A DNA stretch of 64,000 nt from Devosia equisanguinis (GCF_900631955.1 NZ_UZWD01000040.1:24171-88170); one strand, 5' to 3'; positions 1 through 8,158 are shown, numbered from the stretch's first letter. Translations and numbers: made by a program. The notes: generated from the sequence alone by a model not told the origin.

Positions 1-31
1 ATTGGGGCGGCTGGTGCATGGCGGCGCTCAT
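1..31 (-). CDS. phnJ: PhnJ, carbon-phosphorus lyase, first ten codons only
   Basis: Only the first ten codons lie inside the window; the gene runs off the left edge. An ATG at 31-29 overlaps the phnI stop codon as ATGA, the same coupling seen between phnG and phnH. The visible peptide begins MSAAMHQPPQ. PhnJ is the radical-SAM enzyme that breaks the C-P bond and follows phnI in nearly all C-P lyase operons. The identity rests on gene order and the coupled start, not on protein similarity, because PhnJ N-termini vary. A second ATG at 19-17 in the same frame is an alternative start. Confidence 0.5.
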   Translation of the reverse strand, partial: MSAAMHQPPQ

Positions 32-1122
32 TCGGCAGCCTCCTTGAGCTGGCGCTGGTCATGCTCGTCGCGCAGCTTGCGCAACAGGCCCAGTTCGCCC
101 TGGAAATCGACATAGTGCGGCAGCTTGAGGTGCGAGACGAAGCCGGCCGCCTCGACATTGTCGGCATGGTAGAGGACGAATTCCTCATCCTGGGCCGGAT
201 AGCGGACGATCTCGCCCAACTCCTTGGCGCGTAGGGCGCGGTCGACCATGGACATGGCCATGACCTTGCGCTCGTTATGGCCGAAGGACAGGCCATAGCC
301 GCGAGTGAACTGCGGCGCCTTTTCGGCCGAGCCCTGGAACTGGTTGATCATGTGGCACTCGGACACGGTGATATCGCCGATATCGAGGGCAAAACCCAAT
401 TCCTCAGGCACGATCTCGACACGGACATCGCCCATGCGGATCTCCCCGGCAAAGGGGTGGTTGTTGCCGAAACCGCGCTGGGTCGAATAGGCAAGCGCCA
501 GCACATAGCCCTCATCACCCCGCGCCAGGTTCTGCAGGCGCTGGTCGCGGCCGGCGGGAAAGCTCATGGGTTCGCGAGTGAGATCGAAGGGCTCGGGGGC
601 GTCATCGTCCGGGATTTCCTGTTCGATCAGGCCTTCATGATCGAGGATGTCGGCGACATGCGGCATGCCCGCATCCAGTGCCGTTTCACCCATCGGCGCC
701 TCAGGCACATTCCCTTCGGCCATCAGCGCGAAGTCGAGCAGGCGATGGGTATAGTCATAGGTCGGGCCCAGCACCTGACCACCCGGAATGTCCTTATAGG
801 CAGCGGAGACACGGCGGCGCACCAGCATGTCGGCGGTGTCGATGGGCTGGGTGACGGCGAGGCGCGGCAATGTGGTGCGGTAGGCGCGGAGCAGGAAAAT
901 GGCTTCGACCAGATCGCCCTGTGCCTGCTTGATGGCCAGCGCCGCGAGGTCGCGATCACAGATCGACCCTTCGGCCATGACGCGGTCCACCGCGAGACCA
1001 AGCTGGTTGGCGATCTGGTCGGTGGTGAGTTCGGGCACGGCGGGATCACCGCGGCGGGTCTCGGCGATCAGCTCGTGCGAGTTGAGAATGGCGCGTTCGC
1101 CACCCTTTACGGCGACATACAT
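28..1122 (-). CDS. phnI: PhnI, C-P lyase core complex nucleosidase subunit
   Basis: 364 residues, the usual PhnI length, starting MYVAVKGGE as PhnI proteins do. The longer reading frame upstream of this ATG overlaps phnH and is not expected to be translated. PhnI, with PhnG, PhnH and PhnL, displaces adenine from ATP and attaches the phosphonate to ribose 5-triphosphate, the first committed step of phosphonate breakdown in the cytoplasm. The gene begins 2 bp after the phnH stop and its own stop overlaps phnJ, so it is translated as part of one phnGHIJ message. Confidence 0.96.
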   Translation of the reverse strand: MYVAVKGGERAILNSHELIAETRRGDPAVPELTTDQIANQLGLAVDRVMAEGSICDRDLAALAIKQAQGDLVEAIFLLRAYRTTLPRLAVTQPIDTADMLVRRRVSAAYKDIPGGQVLGPTYDYTHRLLDFALMAEGNVPEAPMGETALDAGMPHVADILDHEGLIEQEIPDDDAPEPFDLTREPMSFPAGRDQRLQNLARGDEGYVLALAYSTQRGFGNNHPFAGEIRMGDVRVEIVPEELGFALDIGDITVSECHMINQFQGSAEKAPQFTRGYGLSFGHNERKVMAMSMVDRALRAKELGEIVRYPAQDEEFVLYHADNVEAAGFVSHLKLPHYVDFQGELGLLRKLRDEHDQRQLKEAAE

Positions 1123-1124
1123 GG

Positions 1125-1721
1125 CTAGACCTCCACCCTGATGCTGCGCGGCAGGCCGACAATGTCGCGGCCTGAGACGAAGACGACATCGACGCCGAGC
1201 GGGAAGAGTTCGGCATTGAGCTGGAATTGCTGCCAGAAGGCTGCGGGCAGGCCGTCGATCCATACCTCGATGGCGCCATTGATGCCCGGCCCGGTCCAGC
1301 GCGTGCGCTGGCCGCTGCCCAGCGCCGACACCTGGATAAACAGGGTGGCCGAGCGATCCGGATACTGATCCTCGCCGATGGCGAAGGCATCGAGCGGGGG
1401 CATGTTGGCGGCGTCAGCAATCAACGCGAATTGGGCGCGGCCGGGGTCTGTGACCACCGGGCTGCCGGCATGAAAGCGCAGCCAGTCGGTGGTGGCGGCG
1501 GCCAGCGGATCGAGCCAGACCGGGGTGTCGAAATCGAGCACTGTGAGCGCCAGAGCCGCCATGGCCGGATCGAGCGGCGTGGGCGGGTTGAGAGCGACGC
1601 CCAGAGCCTGAATTCGGCCGGGATAGGACATGGCATCAAGCAAGGCGCGGAAACTGGCCTGCCCTTCGAACACGGCATCGGCAAATCCCGGCTGCAGCGC
1701 CGGCAGATCGGTCACGCTCAT
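1125..1721 (-). CDS. phnH: PhnH, C-P lyase core complex subunit
   Basis: 198 residues. The N-terminal segment with AVFEGQASFRALLDAMSYPG is the typical PhnH start, where the early F-R-x-x-L-x-A-M-x-x-P-G pattern is conserved. The start chosen (1721) overlaps the end of phnG by 4 bp (ATGA); a longer frame runs back inside phnG and is rejected. PhnH forms the PhnGHIJ core with PhnG and PhnI and is needed for transfer of phosphonate to the ribose of ATP. It has a PLP-transferase-like fold with no known catalytic role of its own. Confidence 0.96.
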   Translation of the reverse strand: MSVTDLPALQPGFADAVFEGQASFRALLDAMSYPGRIQALGVALNPPTPLDPAMAALALTVLDFDTPVWLDPLAAATTDWLRFHAGSPVVTDPGRAQFALIADAANMPPLDAFAIGEDQYPDRSATLFIQVSALGSGQRTRWTGPGINGAIEVWIDGLPAAFWQQFQLNAELFPLGVDVVFVSGRDIVGLPRSIRVEV

Positions 1722-2179
1722 TTCGGGTTCTCTCCGCGCACCATGGTGAAGAACTCGACCTTGGTCGCGGCAGCCTTGCGGCTGGTGCGGTCGCGGTCGG
1801 CCGCCTGTCGGGCGGCAAGGGTATCGATAAGCTCGTTGAGGAATGGTGCGGCCGGATCGGCTTGCAGCAGCGCATCGAAGACGGCGGCCAGTTCGACCTT
1901 TTTCCGGTCGCGGCCTGCGGCATAGCAATGGCCGGTGACGCCGCTGTCGAGGCGAATAGCGCAGCGGGTGACGGTCATTTCACCCAGGTTGAAGGGATTG
2001 CCAGTGCCCCCTGCCCGCCCCCGCACCATGGCGAGGCCAATCTCGGGCTTGCGCAGCACCTGATAGGCGGGTGGAGCGGCCAGGCTGTCCCAGGCGGCCT
2101 CAAGCTCGGCGCTGCTGGCGCGGGCAAGTATGGCCATCCAGCGCTGCCGATCGGCTATGTCGTGAGCTGTCGTCGTCAT
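1718..2179 (-). CDS. phnG: PhnG, C-P lyase core complex subunit
   Basis: 153 residues, normal for PhnG. Conserved stretches visible are RQRWMAILARA near the N-terminus, the central NPFNLGEMTVTRC with the invariant glutamate-rich turn, and GHCYAAGRDRKKVELAA, the usual G-x-x-x-x-x-G-R-D-x-x-x-A-E region. It is the first gene of the phn operon; its start codon lies 21 bp downstream of the palindromic candidate PhnF operator at 2200-2211, so repressor binding there would block its promoter or early transcript. Confidence 0.96.
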   Translation of the reverse strand: MTTTAHDIADRQRWMAILARASSAELEAAWDSLAAPPAYQVLRKPEIGLAMVRGRAGGTGNPFNLGEMTVTRCAIRLDSGVTGHCYAAGRDRKKVELAAVFDALLQADPAAPFLNELIDTLAARQAADRDRTSRKAAATKVEFFTMVRGENPK

Positions 2180-2199
2180 CCATAGACCTATTCATCTAT

Positions 2200-2211
2200 A
2201 CGTCTAGACGT
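2200..2211. promoter_or_regulatory. candidate PhnF operator, perfect 12-bp palindrome
   Basis: ACGTCTAGACGT is a perfect inverted repeat with a CTAG centre, 21 bp before the phnG start and 105 bp before phnF. A second TAGAC half lies 22 bp away (2183-2187 against 2205-2209), about two helical turns. GntR/HutC-type PhnF proteins bind short inverted repeats in front of phn genes. That this palindrome is the PhnF site is inferred from position and symmetry. Confidence 0.6.
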
Positions 2212-2316
2212 TTCAATGTCGACAGGTTAGGGTCGACCCGCTTTCCCGTCGCTTATGGCAAGAAAGCATGACGCAGCGATGACACACAACCCTAGAATAA
2301 GAGCCAGCAAACACCC

Positions 2317-3045
2317 ATGAGCATGCATCGTCCCGGCACATCGCTATGGCAAGGGATCGCCGACAGCGTCGCCCAGGAGATCGAAACCGGCATAATGCCA
2401 GCCGGCGCGCAACTGCCGACCGAGTTGCAGCTGGCGGAGCGCTTCGCGGTAAATCGCCACACGATCCGGCGCGCCATCGCCTCCTTGCAGGACCGCGGGC
2501 TGGTGCGCATCGAACAGGGACGCGGCACTTTCGTGCAGGAGGATATCGTCGACTATCCGCTGTCGGCCCGCACCCGTTTTTCCGAAATCGTGGCGCGCCA
2601 GGCCAAGACCCCATCCGGAACATTGATCCGAACGGCCACCATTCCGGCCGATAGCGCCATGGCCGAGGCGCTGGCAGTGGAACCGGGATCGCCCGTCGCG
2701 CTGATCGAATCTCTGGGCATGGCCGACGGCCAGCCGATCAGCCTGGGTGCGCATCATTTTTCGCTGCTGCGCTTCCCAACCCTGTTCGAGGTTCATACCG
2801 CAACAGGCCGCATCACCCAGATGCTCGAACGCCTGGGCGTCGCCGACTATCAGCGCAAATCAACCAGCATTACCGCTCGCTTGCCCGACGCGCATGAAAT
2901 GCATCACCTGCGCCTCGCCCGCATGACGCCTGTGCTGTGCCTCGATGCCATCAATGTCGATCTCGCGGGACGACCGGTGGAATATGGCGTGACGCGATTT
3001 TCCGCCAATCGGGTGCAGGTCCAGATCGACACTTTGCCGGAATAG
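2317..3045 (+). CDS. phnF: PhnF, GntR-family (HutC-type) phosphonate regulator
   Basis: 242 residues. Residues about 8-75 form a GntR winged helix-turn-helix (LPTELQLAERFAVNRHTIRRA, then a wing ending GRGTFVQE). Residues about 95-238 form a UTRA ligand-binding domain typical of the HutC subfamily. It is divergent from phnGHIJ, the usual arrangement for PhnF, which represses phn genes and responds to phosphate or phosphonate status. It may also control the transporter gene that follows 43 bp downstream on the same strand. Assignment to phnF rather than another HutC member rests on the domain pattern plus the neighbours. Confidence 0.88.
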   Translation: MSMHRPGTSLWQGIADSVAQEIETGIMPAGAQLPTELQLAERFAVNRHTIRRAIASLQDRGLVRIEQGRGTFVQEDIVDYPLSARTRFSEIVARQAKTPSGTLIRTATIPADSAMAEALAVEPGSPVALIESLGMADGQPISLGAHHFSLLRFPTLFEVHTATGRITQMLERLGVADYQRKSTSITARLPDAHEMHHLRLARMTPVLCLDAINVDLAGRPVEYGVTRFSANRVQVQIDTLPE

Positions 3046-3088
3046 TCCAAGCGACTAGCTTGGCCGAGGTTCAAACGGGGGAATCGCC

Positions 3089-4279
3089 ATGACCGAGCCG
3101 CAGGCCGCTATGGAAAAGCGCGATCTGGTCCAGCCTATCGTGGCCGGCACACTGGCGGCGGCTGTCGGCTATGCCAGCACCTTCACGCTGGTGCTGGCGG
3201 CACTGAGCGCGGCCGGCGCCACACCGCAACAGGCGGGGTCGGGCCTGTTCGCCGTATGCCTGGCCATGGCGGTGCTCAATATCGTGGTGGCGGCGCGGGT
3301 CCGCGTACCAATCAGCTTCGCTTGGTCGACGCCGGGCGCGGCATTCTTGCTGACTTTGGCCGCGCCGCCCGAGGGCGGCTTCGCGGCCGTTGCTGGGGCG
3401 TTCCTGGTCACGGCGCTGCTTATCGTGCTCACCGGGCTGATCAAGCCACTGGCCCGCGCCGTGGCCGCCATTCCCCAGGCACTGGCCAATGCCATGCTCG
3501 CAGGCATCCTGCTGACGCTATGCCTGGCGCCGATCAAGGCGGTGTCGGAAGTGCCGACCCTGGCGCTACCGATTCTCGTCGCCTGGATGCTGGGCTTCGC
3601 CTTCGCCCGCCGCTATGCCGTGCCGATCGCGGTGCTGGTGACCATTGTGGTGCTCGCCACGACCACACATTTGCCACCGGGCGCGCTGGACGGCGCCTGG
3701 CCCAGCCTCGTGCCGGTCATGCCGACATTCAGTCTCGACGCCATCATTCGCATCTCGCTGCCGCTTTACGTCGTCACCATGGCCTCGCAAAACCTGCCTG
3801 GAATCGCGGTGATGAAGGCCAATGATTTTCCCATCCAGCCGGCGCCGATTTTCGTTATCACCGGCATGGCCAGCGGTATTATCGGCTTTTTCGGCGGCAT
3901 TCCCGCCAATCTGGCCGCCATCACTGCCGCCATCTGCGCCGGCCCCGAGGCGCATCCGGACCGCAACAAGCGCTGGCCCGCTCCGATTGCTGCTGGTGTG
4001 GCCTATGGCATACTGGCGCCGGCTGCGAGCCTTGCCGCCGCCTTCGTCGCCGCCGCACCGCCAATCCTGATCCAGGCGGTGGCCGGCCTTGCTTTGCTCT
4101 CCAGCCTTGCGTCGTCGCTAGCGGCCGCCTTGGCCAATGAAGAGCAGCGCCTGCCAGCGATCCTGACCTTTGTCGCCACGGCTTCGGGCATCACCATTAT
4201 GGGCATCGGCGCCCCGTTCTGGGGGCTGGTGGGCGGCATCGTGCTGCTGCTGATGCTGCGCTGGGCACCCCGGCCGTGA
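3089..4279 (+). CDS. benE: BenE-family transporter (benzoate:H+ symporter-like)
   Basis: 396 residues, almost wholly hydrophobic, with roughly 11-12 predicted membrane segments from residue 15 to the C-terminus. It matches the BenE family in length and in motifs such as VRVPISFAWSTPGAAFL, VVTMASQNLPGIAVMKAN and IGFFGGIPANLAAITAAICAG. BenE members are inner-membrane symporters for benzoate or related compounds. No benzoate catabolic gene is nearby, so the substrate cannot be told from the sequence. It lies 43 bp after phnF and overlaps mobA by 4 bp, so it is probably cotranscribed with both. Confidence 0.85.
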   Translation: MTEPQAAMEKRDLVQPIVAGTLAAAVGYASTFTLVLAALSAAGATPQQAGSGLFAVCLAMAVLNIVVAARVRVPISFAWSTPGAAFLLTLAAPPEGGFAAVAGAFLVTALLIVLTGLIKPLARAVAAIPQALANAMLAGILLTLCLAPIKAVSEVPTLALPILVAWMLGFAFARRYAVPIAVLVTIVVLATTTHLPPGALDGAWPSLVPVMPTFSLDAIIRISLPLYVVTMASQNLPGIAVMKANDFPIQPAPIFVITGMASGIIGFFGGIPANLAAITAAICAGPEAHPDRNKRWPAPIAAGVAYGILAPAASLAAAFVAAAPPILIQAVAGLALLSSLASSLAAALANEEQRLPAILTFVATASGITIMGIGAPFWGLVGGIVLLLMLRWAPRP

Positions 4280-4890
4280 GGCGATACGGCCTGATTCTGG
4301 CCGGTGGCCAGGGCGAACGGCTGGGCCATGTCCGCAAGGCCGATCTCAGGATCGGTGGCATCAGGCTGATCGAGCGCGTCGCTGCTCGCTTCTCTGCGCT
4401 GGAGACACCTATTCTGGTGTCCATCGCCCAGGAGCAGCATCTCGCACTTGATGGCGCCATCCCCTTGCCAGATGCGCTACCGACCCGCTCCGGCCCGATG
4501 GCGGGGATTTACGCAGCGCTGGATTATCTCGGCGAGGAGGTCGACGAGCAATCTGTGTTGATCGTGGCGGCTGTGGACACCCCCTTCCTGCCGGAAAACT
4601 ACGTCGCGCGCCTGACAGAACCGCTCGCCGCTGGACACACGGCCGCCTTCGCGCGCTGGAATGGCACCGATTACCCGACCAATGCCGCCTTCCGAATTGC
4701 AGAAGTGCGGAATCATCTCAGAGCGCTGCCCATGGATTCGCGACCAAATGGCCCCAAAAGCCTGCTGGCTGCCCTTGGCGCCGCCCCGGTCGAGTGGAGC
4801 GACAGCAGCGGCGAAAATCCCTTTGCCAATTGCAACACGCTGGAGGAGCTGATTTTCCTCGGTCGACGCGCCCGCGACGCCGCAAAATGA
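4276..4890 (+). CDS. mobA: MobA-like molybdenum cofactor guanylyltransferase
   Basis: 204 residues starting at a GTG that overlaps the transporter stop (GTGA). The N-terminal LILAGGQGERLG loop binds the nucleotide and the following lysine (HVRKADL) is the usual catalytic Lys. RSGPMAGIYAAL and VDTPFLPENYV, with its metal-binding Asp, are the other conserved blocks. MobA joins GMP to molybdopterin to give bis-MGD for DMSO-reductase-type enzymes in the cytoplasm. Length and motifs fit; MocA-type cytidylyltransferases are the main alternative and are less likely given the short C-terminal half. No molybdoenzyme is in the window. Confidence 0.8.
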   Translation: MRRYGLILAGGQGERLGHVRKADLRIGGIRLIERVAARFSALETPILVSIAQEQHLALDGAIPLPDALPTRSGPMAGIYAALDYLGEEVDEQSVLIVAAVDTPFLPENYVARLTEPLAAGHTAAFARWNGTDYPTNAAFRIAEVRNHLRALPMDSRPNGPKSLLAALGAAPVEWSDSSGENPFANCNTLEELIFLGRRARDAAK

Positions 4891-4985
4891 CAAGTTATTC
4901 ACAGGCTTGCACATTGGGGGCTTGGCAAGCCGGATCAGATTAGGTACACGGACCTCGCCTTCGACAAGAAGGCGCACGAAAGTGT

Positions 4986-5061
4986 TCCGCGATAGCTCAG
5001 TTGGTAGAGCGTTCGACTGTTAATCGAATGGTCGCTGGTTCGAGTCCAGCTCGCGGAGCCA
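4986..5061 (+). tRNA. tRNA-Asn (GUU)
   Basis: 76-nt cloverleaf including an encoded CCA. The acceptor arms TCCGCGA and TCGCGGA pair over seven bases; D arm GCTC/GAGC; anticodon loop CTGTTAA gives GUU; T arm CTGGTTCGAGTCCAG. The 95-bp stretch between mobA and this gene shows no other feature. A 64-codon reading frame running through the tRNA is spurious. Confidence 0.97.
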
Positions 5062-5180
5062 TTTTCTTTCTCCCTGAAATTGCTGAAAAATTTGGCGCCG
5101 CAACGATGTTTGTGGCGTCATTGGTGTTTGGGATGGGCGCTAGATCATTTCATACTGAGATGGACTCTGGGCACCTTCGC

Positions 5181-5330
5181 CTCCCTCCCCCTTGAGGGGA
5201 GGGATTGAGGGGGTCCATCAGGGGCTCGCTAAACGCCCCCCACCCCGGCCTCTTCACTTCAAATCTCTCCGCTGGAGAGATTTGCCCTTCGGGACAGGTC
5301 AAAGCCCGCAAGGGGGAGGGGGCGATGGGG
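5181..5330. repeat. intergenic GC-rich inverted repeats
   Basis: The roughly 350-bp gap between tRNA-Asn and the thioesterase gene holds no gene. It contains several hairpins: 5183-5203 (C-rich arm, TTGA loop, G-rich arm), 5261-5283 (nine-base arms AAATCTCTC and GAGAGATTT) and a G-rich tail near 5310-5330. The same style of C5/G5 hairpins recurs at 16720-16815. This looks like a non-coding palindromic repeat family common in Hyphomicrobiales intergenic DNA; the 3' copy may also end transcription from either side. Confidence 0.55.
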
Positions 5331-5413
5331 CCGCATCAACCAGAACGTGAAACACTCTAGCGCACCCTCGGAACAAATCCGACAGCGGACGGTGCGTGGA
5401 AAGAATCCGGAGC

Positions 5414-5860
5414 CTAGCTGCGGTCGCGGAGGGCGACGAATTCGCCGATCATGCGGGCGGCCACCCTACCCTCGAACAGCAATTCAGCCACGACGCTCAA
5501 CCGGGCCTTGCCGCGCCGGTCGAACACGGTGCGGAAATCGGTCCAGGCCTGAGGCTCGATACGGGCAAAGGCCTCGAAGCGGCCGGTGATCGGCGCCAGA
5601 AACTCGGTTTCGTTCCTGTGGATCACCAATTGCGCATCCACGGCTTCGGCTTCGAGCCGCAGATGCACCACCGACCAGGCGGCGAGCACGCCCAGCGTCG
5701 AGACGCTGCCACCAAAGGCGGTGCCATGGACATTGATATTGGGATCGAGCGGCGCCGAAAGCGTCACGCTCTCGGCGTGGGCTGAGACCGCCGACACGGC
5801 CATGGCGCGTGTCAGCGGGATATTGGCATGCAGATAGGCTTCGAGCGCCGCGGCGCTCAT
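5414..5860 (-). CDS. YiiD C-terminal-type hotdog thioesterase
   Basis: 148 residues. The sequence fits the hotdog domain found at the C-terminus of E. coli YiiD: N-terminal helix, the [20 protein letters not shown] block (central hotdog helix), then [15 protein letters not shown] and FEAFARIEP strands. Such proteins are thought to hydrolyse acyl-thioesters, probably acyl-CoA, but no substrate is established. The start ATG overlaps the trmFO stop by 4 bp (ATGA), so it is translated after trmFO from the same message. The link to tRNA modification is positional only. Confidence 0.75.
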   Translation of the reverse strand: MSAAALEAYLHANIPLTRAMAVSAVSAHAESVTLSAPLDPNINVHGTAFGGSVSTLGVLAAWSVVHLRLEAEAVDAQLVIHRNETEFLAPITGRFEAFARIEPQAWTDFRTVFDRRGKARLSVVAELLFEGRVAARMIGEFVALRDRS

Positions 5861-7239
5861 GCCCAGGCCTTGAGATCGTCCAGTGCGCGGCTGGTGATGG
5901 CGCGACGCTTGGCAATGGTCTTTTCCGGGCCGCGCCAGCGCTTGACGCCTTCCGGCTTGGTGATGGTCACTTCCGGGAAGAGGCCGAAATTGACGTTCAT
6001 CGGCTGGAAGCTGCGGGCGCCGCTATAGCTTTCGGCCTCGAGATGCCCACCGGTAATATGGCCGATGAGCGCGCCCAGTGCCGTGGTGACGGGCGGCAGC
6101 GCCATGGTGGCCCCCAGCGCATCGGAGGCGGTCAGCCGGCCGGTGATCAACCCGCAGGCGGCGCTCTCCACATAACCCTCGACCCCGGTCACCTGTCCGG
6201 CAAAGCGAATGCGCGGATCGATCTTGAGGCGAAGATCGGCGGACAAGACCTTGGGAGAGTTGATGAACGTGTTGCGGTGCAAGCCGCCCAGCCGCGCGAA
6301 TTGCGCGTTTTCGAGCCCGGGGATCATGCGGAAGATCTCGGCCTGGATGCCGTAGCGCATCTTGGTCTGGAAGCCGACCATGTTCCACAAGGTGCCCAGC
6401 GCATTGTCCTGCCGTAGTTGCACGATGGCATAGGGCTTTACCGTGGGATTACGCGGATTGGTGAGCCCAACCGGCTTCATCGGTCCGTGGCGGAGGGTTT
6501 CGGGGCCGCGCTCGGCCATGACCTCGATGGGCAGGCAGCCATCGAAATAGGGCACCTTTTCCCAGTCCTTGAACTCGTGCAGCGGCGCCGTCTTCAGCGC
6601 CTCGACGAAGGCATAGTACTGGTCCTTGTCCATCGGCAGGTTGAGATAATCGGCGCCGGTACCCCCGGGGCCGACCTTGTCGTATCGCGACTGCTTCCAG
6701 GCGATGTCGTGATCGATGCTGTCATAATGGACAATGGGCGCAATAGCGTCGAAGAAGGCCAACGAATCCTCGCCGGTCTTTTCCAGCACGGCCTCGGCCA
6801 GCGCTGGAGACGTCAGCGGACCGGTGGCGATGATCACGTGCTTCCAGGCCTCTGGCGGCCAGCCGGCGATCTCTTCGCGCACGATAGTGATGTTGGGATG
6901 GGCCGCGATAGCTGCGGTCACGGCGGCGGAGAAGCCGTGGCGATCTACCGCCAGCGCGCCGCCGGCGGGCAGCTTGTGCTGGTCTGCTGCGCGCATGATC
7001 AGGGAATTGCAGCGCCGCATTTCCTCGTGCAGCAGGCCCACGGCGTTCTGCTCGTGATCGTCCGAGCGGAAACTGTTGGAGCAGACGAGTTCGGCGAAAT
7101 CGTCGGTCTGGTGTGCGTCCGTGCCTTTGACGCCGCGCATCTCGTGGACAATGACGGTGGCGCCAGCTTCCGCGGCCTGCCAGGCGGCTTCCGAGCCGGC
7201 CAGCCCGCCGCCGATGATATGAATGGGTTCGTTCGACAT
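5857..7239 (-). CDS. trmFO: TrmFO, folate/FAD-dependent tRNA (uracil-54) methyltransferase
   Basis: 460 residues with the chosen ATG at 7239, which puts the dinucleotide loop [12 protein letters not shown] right at the N-terminus as in the family; a 12-codon longer frame is possible. Other marks are [11 protein letters not shown] with the conserved cysteine, the [22 protein letters not shown] and [12 protein letters not shown] blocks, and the C-terminal NVNFGLFPE region. The enzyme makes ribothymidine-54 in the T loop of tRNA using methylenetetrahydrofolate and FADH2, in place of SAM-dependent TrmA. Confidence 0.96.
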   Translation of the reverse strand: MSNEPIHIIGGGLAGSEAAWQAAEAGATVIVHEMRGVKGTDAHQTDDFAELVCSNSFRSDDHEQNAVGLLHEEMRRCNSLIMRAADQHKLPAGGALAVDRHGFSAAVTAAIAAHPNITIVREEIAGWPPEAWKHVIIATGPLTSPALAEAVLEKTGEDSLAFFDAIAPIVHYDSIDHDIAWKQSRYDKVGPGGTGADYLNLPMDKDQYYAFVEALKTAPLHEFKDWEKVPYFDGCLPIEVMAERGPETLRHGPMKPVGLTNPRNPTVKPYAIVQLRQDNALGTLWNMVGFQTKMRYGIQAEIFRMIPGLENAQFARLGGLHRNTFINSPKVLSADLRLKIDPRIRFAGQVTGVEGYVESAACGLITGRLTASDALGATMALPPVTTALGALIGHITGGHLEAESYSGARSFQPMNVNFGLFPEVTITKPEGVKRWRGPEKTIAKRRAITSRALDDLKAWA

Positions 7240-7307
7240 GGCCAGCGAGATACCAAGGGCCACGTCGCAGCGCAACGAAGATCGGTGGCGGCGAACCGTC
7301 GTCGCCC

Positions 7308-7348
7308 AAAAAGAAAAACGCCCGCGTCTCAGAGAGAGGCGAGCGTTC
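7308..7348 (-). terminator. rho-independent terminator after the DUF1127 gene
   Basis: Read on the minus strand, AACGCTCGCCTC pairs with GAGACGCGGGCGTT (with small mismatches) around a short loop, followed by TTTCTTTTT. It lies 27 bp beyond the stop of the 49-residue gene at 7375-7524 and 69 bp before the trmFO start, so it separates the two minus-strand units. Confidence 0.8.
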
Positions 7349-7374
7349 GGATCAGTGAAGTGCAGCCAACAATA

Positions 7375-7524
7375 TTAGAGGGTGTTGGCATGATCGCGGG
7401 CGATGCGATTGATATCGGTGCGCGAGATGCCCAGATCGTTCAGCTGACGGTTGTCGAGGGCAGCAAGTTCACGCACGGTCTGCTGATAAGCGGCCCACTT
7501 CTTGAAAGTCTTGCGGATGTCCAT
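7375..7524 (-). CDS. DUF1127 (YjiS-like) micro-protein, 49 aa
   Basis: A 49-codon gene beginning MDIRKTFKKWAAYQQ and ending in the classic DUF1127 half: LAALDNRQLNDLGISR followed by TDINRIAR. A strong ribosome-binding site AAGGAG lies 7 bp before the ATG, and a terminator follows the stop. Small DUF1127 proteins of alphaproteobacteria are RNA-binding regulators linked to phosphate, carbon and stress control; the specific role here is unknown. The composition (basic, amphipathic helix plus the LGISR turn) fits the family well. Confidence 0.88.
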   Translation of the reverse strand: MDIRKTFKKWAAYQQTVRELAALDNRQLNDLGISRTDINRIARDHANTL

Positions 7525-7665
7525 TGGAAGTCTCCTTTCGTTTACGAGAAGAGATATAGGCCGAGCCGCAGAAACTGAGCAGATGGAGATTGGTCAATCG
7601 AGCCATGCATGAAATGCAGGCCATTAAGGATGGCCGTTCAGCTTCGGTTAAGGCTCGTGGCAAAG

Positions 7666-7699
7666 CAATGGCCGCTGGATGGCGATCCAGCGGCCATTG
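7666..7699 (-). terminator. strong hairpin, probable terminator of the second DUF1127-type gene
   Basis: Fifteen perfectly paired bases, CAATGGCCGCTGGAT against ATCCAGCGGCCATTG, with a four-base loop, 23 bp past the stop of the gene at 7722-7874. On the minus strand it is followed by CTTTG, a weak U-tract, so it could be a terminator or only a stabilising 3' stem. Confidence 0.6.
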
Positions 7700-7721
7700 G
7701 CTCGTTTGGAAAGTTTAGCGA

Positions 7722-7874
7722 TCAGCGATCGAACAGAGACCGGGTCATTCTGGAGAAGTCCGGGCCCGAAATGCCAAGCATATCGGCGTCTCGCGTCGAG
7801 GGAACGTCCATTTCCCGCAACGTCTGCTTGATGTCGACGAGACGCTTGATCCGCCAGACAGCACGTACAAACAT
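7722..7874 (-). CDS. DUF1127-like micro-protein, 50 aa
   Basis: A 50-codon frame, MFVRAVWRIKRLVDIKQ... with a C-terminal half RDADMLGISGPDFSRMTR that mirrors the L-x-D-[IL]-G-[IL]-S-x-x-[DE]-[IF] turn of DUF1127 proteins. The basic amphipathic N-terminal helix also fits. It has lost the arginine after LGIS that most members keep, so it is a divergent paralogue of the gene 198 bp downstream on the same strand. Start codon ATG; no strong ribosome-binding site was recognised, so the call is less certain than for its neighbour. Confidence 0.6.
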   Translation of the reverse strand: MFVRAVWRIKRLVDIKQTLREMDVPSTRDADMLGISGPDFSRMTRSLFDR

Positions 7875-8069
7875 GGGTCTATTCCCTGATGGCTATTGCA
7901 GCACGATGGCAAGATGAGCCGATTTGGCCAGCGGCGCTATGCCGTATACGTCAAGCGCAACATGCGTTCTGCGCATGGCAGTTTTCATCAGAGTGACGCA
8001 AACGGTGGTGGTTTGGCCGAGGTGAGCGAAAGGTCAGGTTGAATGTCCAGGCTGCGCACAAGTGCAGAC

Positions 8070-8090
8070 CCCTCGGGTCAAGCCCGAGGG
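8070..8090. repeat. dispersed palindrome, copy 1
   Basis: CCCTCGGG and CCCGAGGG arms around a TCAAG centre. The same element recurs with small changes at 12515-12535, 57048-57068 and twice within 59919-60004, always between genes. The rest of the 284-bp gap between the DUF1127-like gene and uvrA shows no gene. Confidence 0.7.
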
Positions 8091-8158
8091 TGACGAAAGG
8101 CGTTCGTGAGGGAAGGCCCCGCTATTGCCGAAGCAAGTTCAGGCCTCGGCGGACACCC

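Noticed and set aside
5001..5195. 64-codon frame overlapping tRNA-Asn
   Set aside because: It runs through the tRNA and repeats, with no ribosome-binding site or family.
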